A stretch of 60,000 bases of DNA from Mesostigma viride (lineage: Eukaryota; Streptophyta; Mesostigmatophyceae; Mesostigmatales; Mesostigmataceae). A program made the translations under genes and the position numbers. Location of the stretch: contig RPFO01000022.1 of NCBI GenBank assembly GCA_009746045.1, forward strand, positions 688,036 through 748,035, in the 5' to 3' direction. This document shows positions 52,501-60,000 of this stretch, one piece after another (positions within the stretch are counted from its first letter, which is position 1; each line of letters opens with the position of its first letter). Under the pieces are notes generated by a model, which saw only the letters and a program-made list of their open reading frames with translations, made no database searches and was not told the DNA's origin.

Positions 52501-54638
52501 CCCGCTACATCACATGCGCGGCACGGGGGGAGTTCCTGACCACGCAGGGCCTGTGGGATGAGTTCTGGTCGCTGTGTGGCGTGGGCGATCAGGATGGTGG
52601 AGGCGAGGACATGGGGGAGGCGTCACGCACGCTGCTGCGGGGAGCGTGCGGCAAGAGCCGCCCCCCCCGTTGCTGCGAGGCCGGATGCGCCCCCTCCATC
52701 CTGTCCCATTTGCGTGCGAGGGGGGGGGACGCAGGGGCAGCTGCGCTGCTCCCGTTGCATGACGCGATCTGTAGCAATGTTGCCTATAGTAACAATAGCG
52801 CCCACGCTCATGCGGGGGGAATGAATGGGCACACGGGCCACGCATGGGAGGGGGCAGGGGCCAGCACAGGGGTTGGGGCGGAGGCGGACATGTGTGTGCG
52901 CCAGCAACCACAAGGCCAGGCTGCCACCCCCATGGCCGAAGAGGCATCGCCGTGTTGCTGCGAATGCTCTTGCTCTTCTGCTGGCATCAGTGGTGGCGCC
53001 GCTGCTGCTAGCGCGTCACAAGGCCACCCTTATTCCAGCAAGACAGCACGGGGGGACCGGGGGAGGTCGGCTTCAGCCTGTTTTCACGCTGGACAAGAGC
53101 TAGCATTTTGCTGCGGGGAGGCCAGGGAGGGCGGCGCGGCACTGAACCATGGGGGGAGCCGTGGGAGTCATGGAATCGGTGGAAATGGGTTGAGTGCAAG
53201 CAATGGGGAAGCAGGCAGTAGTGGTGTTGGAGTGGGGTTAGCTAAGGGCCTAGTAAGCGGTCTAGTAGCCGCCAACGGCCTAGCAAACACCAATGGTCTA
53301 GCAAACGCTAACGGCTTCATGGTTGGCGTCGCCAATGGCAGCGGTTTGGCGAATGGTCCCTCCCACGGTCTCGCTAGAAATGCCAGCGCGCTAGGGAATG
53401 TCCATCCGTCGACGGGCGGCTGCCACATGGCGGCTGTGCGCGCGGCCTCGGTATCCAAGATGGTGTTTGCGATGGAGCGGCTGCTACGGGCGCTAGGGGA
53501 GGACCCGAGTCGAGATGGCCTGCGGGGCTCATGTGCCCGCTTTGTGGGCGCGATGATGGAGCTGACGGCAGGGTACCTGTTCAGCGCTGAGGGGGCGCTC
53601 TCGCTGGCTCTGGGGACGTCACCGTTAGTCGGTGCAGCACGCTTTGCTGATGGGTGTGGTGGGCGCTGCCAGATCGAGCTCCAGGGAGACGGTGGTGGCC
53701 ACCTGGGAATCTGCCAGGTGTATGGGGCCAGGGGCGATGGGCAGGGCAGCAGCGGGGGCATGAGCTTTGGGGGCGTGGACACAGGCGGGGGCATTGGCAT
53801 GGGGGGTAGCTCTGTGGTCCGCCATGCGTGCGCCGGGTCCCCCCCAGCACCGTTGTTGCCGCGCACGCCCGACCGTGACGAGTGCGGTGTCACCAGGGTG
53901 GAGCGGGGGGACCTTGGGGAGGGCAGCGGCATGGCCGTGGATCGTTCGTGCGAGGACGCGACGTCATTGATGGCACGCGATGGCGAGGGTGGGGCGCATG
54001 TTGTTGGGGGCACCCTTGGAACGGTGGCGCGTGCGATGGCCACGGATGGTCCCGTCATGGAGTGGGAGTTTGGCATCCAGTTCCGGACGCATTGTGAGCA
54101 CCACCTGCTGCCCTTCTTTGGGCACGTCAACGTGGCCTACGTTGCCAGCGGGCCCGGTGCTGGGCGCGAGAATCACGGGGGCAGGTGCTGTGAGGAAGGG
54201 GAGGGAGGCGGCGGCGGGTATTGTGGCGATGGCGCTCATGACACATCGGGGGTCATGAATGGAAATGGCATGGCAGGAGCGGGGGCGGTCAAGGCGGGCG
54301 GGCCCGGGGTGGGTCCAGGGAGGCGCAGTGGCGGCCGCAAGCTTGAGCGCGTGGACCTGCAGCGGCTGGTGGAGGTGTACTCGCTGCGACTGCAGGTACA
54401 GGAGCGTCTGACCAAGCAGATGGCCGAGGCGGTGGACTACGCGCTGCGGCGGGGCGGGTGGGCGTGCCACGGCGTGATGGTGGTAGTCGAGGCTGACCAC
54501 ATGTGCATGATGTCGCGCGGCGTGCAGAAGGCGGTCAGTAATACCGCCACCGTCACCAGCCTTGGATGCTTCACGTCCGACCCAGGCCTGCGGGCGCGCT
54601 TCTTCCAGGCGTTGAGGGTGGGCTGGCGCAGGAGGTGA
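49578..54638 (+). CDS. bimodular GTP cyclohydrolase I, 1015 aa
   Basis: Converts GTP to dihydroneopterin triphosphate, the first step of folate/pterin synthesis. Two exons, 49578-49839 and 51853-54638, joined at donor GTACTT and acceptor CCCCAG in phase 1 (ATKGYRETP). Module 1 (about 50-205): [35 protein letters not shown] (Cys131), [34 protein letters not shown]. Module 2 (about 616-1015): [28 protein letters not shown] (Cys835), [26 protein letters not shown] (Cys972), then TVTSLGCF. Module 1 has Phe in place of the second His of CEHH and Gln for the Glu of QERLT. Module 2 keeps these but lacks GLSK (KLER instead). So neither looks complete, as described for the plant enzyme, and the sites should form between modules. 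The 400-residue linker is Gly/Ser/Asn-rich. The ATG at 49578 is the first in frame; GTG at 49536 is rejected. Confidence 0.9.
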
Positions 54639-55345
54639 CGTGGCGAGTAGTTACTTGAACGCGGTGCTTTGGATGCGGCGATGTATGGAGACCGGTGTAG
54701 GAACAAGAGGCCGGGAACTTCGTGTATGAGTGCGATCTGCATCGATGATTTGAAACCCACGTGCAAATTTCGAGCTAAAGGGACGTAGACCTGTGTAGGT
54801 ACACGTGATCACATGTTATCGCCTGTGGCACACAACAATTCACACGAATTATAGGCTAGAGCTGCTGCTGTGGTGTTGTAGGGCCAGGATACTGAAAGCA
54901 GAGAGATGCCTGGAGTGTTGTTGAACTGTTGTTGTTGTTGTTGAACTGTTGTTGTTGTTGTTGTTGAACATTGTTGTGTGGTGCATGAATGAGGAATGGG
55001 CTTAACCCTGCAGTGAGCTGGTAAGACAAGTTAGTAATATTGTCTCATTGACATAAAAGTTTTTGTTTAAGAGAATAATCATAAGACAATAAGTAAGTGC
55101 GTTCACGAACATGCACTGAAGGCATGCCACGGTCCCATGGAGTACTGAATGAGGTACTTTTAAGAACGCGGATACTTCACCCGTGAAAGCAAGTGGCGCG
55201 ACTCACTCGCCCAGGTCTGGAGTCGCAGATAGCAACTCCGCGTCATCCGGACTATCCAGGACGACTGTATGCTCGGCCGTGACATATGAATTAATTATAA
55301 TGAATTAAACTCGTGCTCCCGTTGGGGAGTCACGGAGCATTAACC
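54639..55345. other. 3' region of the GTP cyclohydrolase gene and repeat border
   Basis: No gene. GTTGTTGTTGTTGAACT units are repeated at 54917-54970. At 55285-55340 lies an inverted piece of the foldback repeat (AACTCGTGCTCCCGTTGGGG, AGTCACGGAGCA), found also at 59430-59510. Confidence 0.55.
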
Positions 55346-55348
55346 CCG

Positions 55349-56066
55349 ATGGATGGATGGATGGATGGATGGATGGATGGATGGATGGATGGATGGATGG
55401 ATGGGTGGGTGGGTGGGTGGGTGGGTGGGTGGGTGGGTGGGTGGGTGGGTGGGTGGGTGGTGGGTGGGTGGGTGGGTGGGTGGTGGGTGGGTGGGTGGGT
55501 GGGTGGGTGGGTGGGTGGGTGGGTGGGTGGGTGGGTGGGTGGGTGGGTGGGTGGGTGGGTGGGTGGGTGGGTGGGTGGGTGGGTGGGTGGGGGTGGGTGG
55601 GTGGGTGGGTGGGTGGGTGGGTGGGTGGGTGGGTGGGTGGGTGGGTGGGTGGGTGGGTGGGTGGGTGGGTGGGTGGGTGGGTGGGTGGGTGGGTGGGTGG
55701 GTGGGTGGGTGGGTGGGTGGGTGGGTGGGTGGGTGGGTGGGTGGGTGGGTGGGTGGGTGGGTGGGTGGGTGGGTGGGTGGGTGGGTGGGTGGGTGGGTGG
55801 GTGGGTGGGTGGGTGGGTGGGTGGGTGGGTGGGTGGGTGGGTGGGGGTGGGTGGGTGGGTGGGTGGGTGGGTGGGTGGGTGGGTGGGTGGGTGGGTGGGT
55901 GGGTGGGTGGGTGGGTGGGTGGGTGGGTGGGTGGGTGGGTGGGTGGGTGGGTGGGTGGGTGGGTGGGTGGGTGGGTGGGTGGGTGGGTGGGTGGGTGGGT
56001 GGGTGGGTGGGTGGGTGGGTGGATGGATGGATGGATGGATGGATGGATGGATGGATGGATGGGTGG
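55349..56066. repeat. TGGA/TGGG tetranucleotide satellite
   Basis: About 13 TGGA units, then about 150 TGGG units with two or three one-base slips (TGGTGGG, GGGGTG), then about 10 TGGA units. Gly/Trp/Val and Thr/His/Pro frames here are artefacts. Strong G-quadruplex potential. Confidence 0.97.
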
Positions 56067-56149
56067 GTACACGGAATCCTACCGGTCTAAGCTATCTACA
56101 AGCTATCTACAAAACAGTCCTACTCTAGATCTATGGTGCCCGCGACCCT

Positions 56150-57254
56150 AGGGCCCCTTGTCTAGCATATGCCGTCGATCCACGTGCATGTGCAAACACG
56201 CGGCTTCCCCACTGCATGCAGGGGGGTTGTTGTCCTCTATGACCTGGGCCCACTTGGCCTTGTCCATCATCTTTTTCCAAATCACCGAGACGCCTAGGCC
56301 CCCCATGTCCTCTACGAGCTGTTCTTTGAAGGTGCGGGACTTGCTGCGTCTAACCTGGCTGGGCCCGGCCCACGTGAGGAGGTGCTGGCCCGGCTGGGCG
56401 GGGCGCAGCCCTGCAGAGGGGCCACGTGAGCTAGGCCGGTGTCTACCTGGTTGGTGCGAGCTAAGTGCCCCACTAGCATCAGGCACCGCTGCTTGAAGGT
56501 GCTGGTGATAAGTGGCATGCCGAGATACAAGTCCTCCTTGCGGACATGAGCAGCGTATCATACACGAAAAATTGACCGCAGCAGTTTGGTAACCGTGCCA
56601 TCCAGCTTGTTGGCAAGGTCGGCAGTGAGAGTCCACGCGCCTAGTCGGCCCCGTACTTAAGAACAGGGAGGACGAGGACCTTAAACAGGCCGGTCCTGTT
56701 TCTCTAGCTTGCCCAAGGGCTTGCGCCACAGGGCCCGGTATTGGCGTAAAGCGTGCCAGGCGAGGGAGATACGGTGGTCCACATCGGCCGCGCAGCTGGG
56801 GAGTAAGCTATACCCAGCATGCAACTTGACGCGGTCCCGATACATGCAGGACTCGAGAGCCAACAAGGAGAAAGAGGCCGGGCGGTGGCTGCATTCATGA
56901 GTGAGCCCAATCGCCAGAGCCTCAGTCTTCTTGCTGATCGACCTCAAGCCCCACCACACGGGCCTCCATTGCCAGGCAGTCAAGCCGCGTCTGCATGTCA
57001 GTGTGCTCACTGCTCAGTGCCCTCGAAGAGGGTGGCCGTCGTCTGCATAGATGATGTCCACCAGCCGGATTTCCATTTCCGCCCCGCCATGCCAGAAACG
57101 GTCGTCCACATGCACCCCTGGCTGGTTCCCTACCCAATGCTAGCAAACCGCTTGCGCGCCTGTTCAAATCATTACGTATTCGACCACAATAATGAACAGG
57201 TAGCCGGCGAGAGCAGGCAGCCCTGCAACACACGTGAGATATGGAGGTGCTGAA
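56150..57254 (-). pseudogene. degenerate LINE reverse transcriptase
   Basis: Non-LTR RT on the minus strand in several frames. Catalytic motif RLVDIIYADDGHPL at about 57034-57075 (YADD). Then TDMQTRLDCLAMEARVVGLEV and LRSISKKTEALAIG, VDHRISLAWHALRQYRALWRK, HLLTWAGPSQVRRSKSRTFK and EDMGGLGVSVIWKKMMDKAKW, which follow the usual order downstream of the LINE palm. No endonuclease is visible in the window. It is broken by stops and shifts. The fragment at 20050-20620 may belong to the same family. Confidence 0.75.
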
Positions 57255-57700
57255 AGCCCATTACTTCACTGATCAAGGAGACAACTTCACCATGTATAAT
57301 TACACAAACTAGCACGAGACCAAGTTTCAATTTCAATTTCGATTCGGACGACCTAAGGGTCCGACTTTAATTAATTTCACCGATCACGGATGTCAGTGTA
57401 GAAAAAGGATCAATTATATACAAGTGCCCGGCCGTCTAGATTACCCGCAAACCCATCGCCACGCGCCTCGCCTGAGCCCAAGAAACCCTGCCACGACGCA
57501 CCAGAAATGGTCCCGCTTTCTCCCCGGCAATGTTAGCTTTTTCTCATACCATTGCCAAAATCTGTACGTCCCCGGGACAGGTCGACCAGGTCCTCCGCCC
57601 GGTACAAGATGTACCCATGGCCGGTGATTAAGAACGCAAGATTGTTAAACGCTTGACGGAAGGGCTTTCAATGACAATGACCAGCTAACGAGGTGATTTC
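57255..57700. other. non-coding stretch
   Basis: No gene or clear repeat seen. AT-rich near 57295-57420. Confidence 0.5.
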
Positions 57701-58440
57701 CCTCACCTGAGCACTGGAATGAGTCCTGACGGCATGGCGATCCTGACCAGCCACTTCCAGCTCAACCGCGAAGCAGCCCTCATTGCCATGCTCTACGCAA
57801 GTATCCAGCCCGGGCCGCGCTAGCAGCCACACCCGCTCCCTCCCTCAGCAATTGATGACATCCGTGCAACTTGCTGGAGGAGCACGTGACGGCGTGACCT
57901 GGCCGCTGGCCGAGTTGAGCTCAGCTCGCTGACCAAGTCGCTCCGCAACACGGTGGAGGCCCGGGTCTCCAATGCGGAAACCGCAAGGTCGCCCACAAGC
58001 TTCAACCCCAGCTCACGGCGCTGCAGACCGCAGCGCAAGCTTCTTAGGCGCGTGCCGCCCTTGTTTCTCACCTAAATCAGGTGGAGGGCAAGTGCGGCCT
58101 GCTCGTCAAGAAGCTCGACGCGCAATCACCACCCATGAACCGAGGCCCTGGCCGCGCAGGTCCCAGAGATTGCAGCGCAGACGGCCATCATTGCTGCCCA
58201 GCCTGGCATGCACTTAGTACCGGCCGGCCGGCAGATGGCAGCCTCTCGCAGCACTCCGTCCTACGCGGACAGGTCTATACTGCGGTCAGCGACCACCTCG
58301 ACCATGCACGGATGCCATCGCCACCAAGCTGCATGCAGGAGATGGAAGCTTATAGCCCAACGCCACGCGGATGCGCGCGATGACTGACACTGACCATGAC
58401 CGAGCCCGCCGCGCCAATGGCGACAATTTGTCGCGACGTA
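57701..58440 (+). pseudogene. decayed coiled-coil region of a retroelement
   Basis: Plus-strand pieces in shifting frames with heptad-like sequence: ELSSLTKSLRNTVEARVSNAE, KVAHKLQPQLTALQTAAQAS, LNQVEGKCGLLVKKLDAQ, QVPEIAAQTAIIAAQ. It runs directly into the LINE 3' tail at 58430, so it may be the first-frame protein of a related element. No family name can be supported. Confidence 0.4.
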
Positions 58441-58590
58441 CCCATGCCGTCCGTAGATCCCTTCCCTATAGGCGCCTGGTGGGCCGGCATGCAGCGATGT
58501 TGCTGCGTGTCGTAGTTTTGTGATGTAGTTAGTTGTACCTTGTGCAGCTGACGTGATCCTTGCATGCCGGCCTGTGTCAGATTACTATTA
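58430..58590 (+). repeat. LINE 3' tail, second copy
   Basis: Matches 18507-18665: TTTGTCGCGAC, GTAGATCCCTTCC, TGGTGGGCCGGCA, TTTTGTGATGTAGTTAGTTG, GTGTCAGATTACTATTA. A SINE-like copy follows immediately here, and 380 bp further on in the first copy. Confidence 0.8.
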
Positions 58591-58591
58591 T

Positions 58592-58885
58592 TCTGATGTG
58601 GCACGCCGCAAAGGTGAAAACCATTTGCGTTCAGTGCCGGTCCGCGGAAAACGCGATCTGCAAATGAATCCAGGCCGGAATCGAACTGGGGACCTGAGTC
58701 TCGCACCAACTTTTGCTGACTATATAGGACGGACGTCTCCCGATCCTAACGCATCGCCAACTGACACCGGTACATGCAGTCATCCGCAAAAGTTCTCCTT
58801 TCCGGGGAGTGATGCAAGCCTTTCGGATTTGGTACTAGATAAATCATTCGAGATCTGTGTGTGTAGGAGTACTACACACGTGTCC
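58592..58885 (-). repeat. SINE-like repeat, copy 2
   Basis: The longest copy: CCGCAAAGGTGAAAACC, GAATCGAACTGGGGACC, TTTGCTGACTATATAGGACG, TCATCCGCAAAAGTTCTCC, TTTCGGATTTGGTACTAGAT. On the minus strand it has the same A-box-like and B-box-like pair as copy 1. Confidence 0.75.
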
Positions 58886-59002
58886 GCTCGAGACTTGTTC
58901 AGTCTCGAAACGTGAGACGGGCTGAACACGGCTGGAACCTTCTTGAAAAGGGGGCGTCACCGGCGGCCGTAGCCGGTACTATCGAGATCAGCCAAGCGTA
59001 TA

Positions 59003-59150
59003 TTCTGATGTGGCACGCCGCAAAGGTGAAAACCATTTGCATTCAGTGCCGGTCCGCGGAAAACGCGATCTGCAATCCAGGCCGGAATCGAACTGGGGAC
59101 CTCTCGCACCAACTTTTGCTGACTATAGGACGGACGTCTCCTGATCCTAC
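59003..59150 (-). repeat. SINE-like repeat, copy 3 (short)
   Basis: Begins TTCTGATGTGGCACGCCGC like copy 2, carries the same tRNA-like core, and breaks off after GGACGGACGTCTCCTGATCC. Confidence 0.75.
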
Positions 59151-59429
59151 TAAGGCATACTATTATGTTCTTTATTAGGGTTCTTCTTCTTTTCGGGGTT
59201 TTGATTCCTTATGTCGTTTTGATAATTGATATGTTCACGCGGCTTCACGCGGGTCTTATATTTGCACCCACAGACCTTGCCGGATCGTTTATCGTGTCCG
59301 ATTGCTGCTGCACATGGCATGCCTTAGGCATGAAGGAGAAAGGGGGTCTCTTCCCTTTCTTCCTGTTAATGTGCACGTATACAACGTACATGCTGGAAGA
59401 AAGCCTAGCGGGGCAGAGACCCCCCTAGG
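59151..59429. other. stretch with an unsupported open frame
   Basis: An 87-codon plus-strand frame (59165-59428) begins with hydrophobic residues (MFFIRVLLLFGVLIPYVVLII) but has no family resemblance and lies among repeats. I see no reason to call it a gene. Confidence 0.35.
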
Positions 59430-59510
59430 GAAGCACTTCGGTGCTCCGTGACTCCCCAACGGGAGCTCGCACGATTAATTAAACTCGTGCTCCCGTTGGG
59501 ACCCTGTATG
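59430..59510. repeat. foldback repeat with 12-bp inverted arms
   Basis: CCCAACGGGAGC ... GCTCCCGTTGGG around a TTAATT centre, with CACGA/TCGTG pairing inside the arms. Related sequences lie at 55285-55340 (inverted) and 21050-21110. Confidence 0.75.
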
Positions 59511-59529
59511 TGCACAACATAGACTAGAT

Positions 59530-59660
59530 GGCTTAGATTTAGGTTAGTTCGATTCACGCGGCTTCCTCCACCTCGATCCACCCCCCATCAAGGAATAATA
59601 TGTGCTACATGATCTCCCCACGGAGGCATCATTGTTATAATTTAATTTAATCTTAATTTA
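59530..59660 (-). repeat. dispersed repeat, partner of 19885-20010
   Basis: Inverted relative to the copy at 19885-20010; see that entry for the shared blocks. Confidence 0.75.
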
Positions 59661-60000
59661 ATGTGCACAACAGGAAGAAAGGGCAGAGGCCGCCTGCCCC
59701 CTTTCTCAGTCCTTCATGCCAGAGGCATGCCGCAGCTGCAATAGGACACGGTAGACGATCCAGCAAGTTCTGTGGCCGTGCAATAAGGCCCGCATGTGAG
59801 CATATCATGACAATTAATTAACGAGCGTCCACGGGCAATTAGTAAACGGATCATAGCCACCTGGGGTCCCTAGGATAGGGCCGTTGCCCTATTAGCGGGG
59901 GGGTGGGGGTGGGGGTGGGGGTGGAGAAGGGTAGTGCTGGAGGTGGGGGTGGGGGTGGAAGGGGGGGGGGAGGGGGAGGGTGGCGATTGGGGTTAATGCT
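59661..60000. other. non-coding end with G-rich tract
   Basis: No gene. From about 59897 to the edge it is almost only GGGGGT and G runs with short interruptions; it continues beyond the window. Confidence 0.6.

Noticed and set aside
55305-56151. Gly/Trp/Val- and Thr/His/Pro-repeat proteins
   Set aside because: Translation of a tetranucleotide satellite in several frames; no unique coding sequence.

Overview
The window is nuclear DNA of a eukaryote, most probably a green alga. It has GT-AG introns, LTR and non-LTR retrotransposons, very long simple-sequence tracts, and a bimodular GTP cyclohydrolase I of the kind known from plants. I cannot name the species. Four host genes could be rebuilt exon by exon with consistent splice phases. 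They sit in one island (about 21.2-54.6 kb) between two stretches made largely of mobile-element debris.

Left flank (1-21 kb). A truncated Ty3-like gag enters from the left edge on the minus strand. A decayed plus-strand LTR-retrotransposon (element P) starts at about 3.43 kb and is split in its reverse transcriptase by a 7.4-kb insertion (6635-14060) flanked by AGAGT on both sides. The insertion is a second, better-preserved element of the same family on the minus strand (element X), bounded by identical 93-bp direct repeats. A cassette of two foldback MITEs was later inserted at its right edge; one MITE is a perfect 206-bp palindrome. Both P and X have the order Gag - integrase - protease - reverse transcriptase - RNase H, which is neither the Ty1/copia nor the Ty3 order. 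Next come a 5'-truncated LINE with a restriction-like endonuclease, a tRNA-related SINE-like repeat and LINE scraps.

Gene island. (1) A GT18 / MGAT5-type N-acetylglucosaminyltransferase (minus strand, 2 exons, 953 aa), a predicted Golgi type II membrane protein. (2) Divergent from it, a 10-exon gene for a 2300-aa protein: possible N-myristoylation site, Ala/Glu coiled coil, seven RCC1 repeats, a 14-aa tandem repeat and a Pro/Tyr-rich tail. (3) Convergent with that, a 5-exon minus-strand gene for a 313-aa Cdc14-family (septation initiation network type) armadillo-like protein. (4) Divergent from that, a 2-exon gene for a 1015-aa tandem GTP cyclohydrolase I, the first enzyme of pterin/folate synthesis. 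The genes therefore form two head-to-head pairs that meet tail to tail. Their functions (glycan branching, an RCC1 scaffold or exchange factor, cell-division signalling, folate synthesis) give no reason to think they act together.

Simple repeats are concentrated in introns: (CTA)n in the GT18 gene; (CCA)n, (CT)n and poly-G in the RCC1 gene; 63 copies of a 39-bp hairpin-forming minisatellite and a (TCTCCCC)n array in the Cdc14-like gene. They generate many long but meaningless open frames.

Right flank (54.6-60 kb). A 0.7-kb TGGA/TGGG satellite, a degenerate minus-strand LINE with a YADD motif, a coiled-coil fragment carrying the LINE 3' tail seen on the left flank, two more SINE-like copies, foldback repeats and a G-rich tract.
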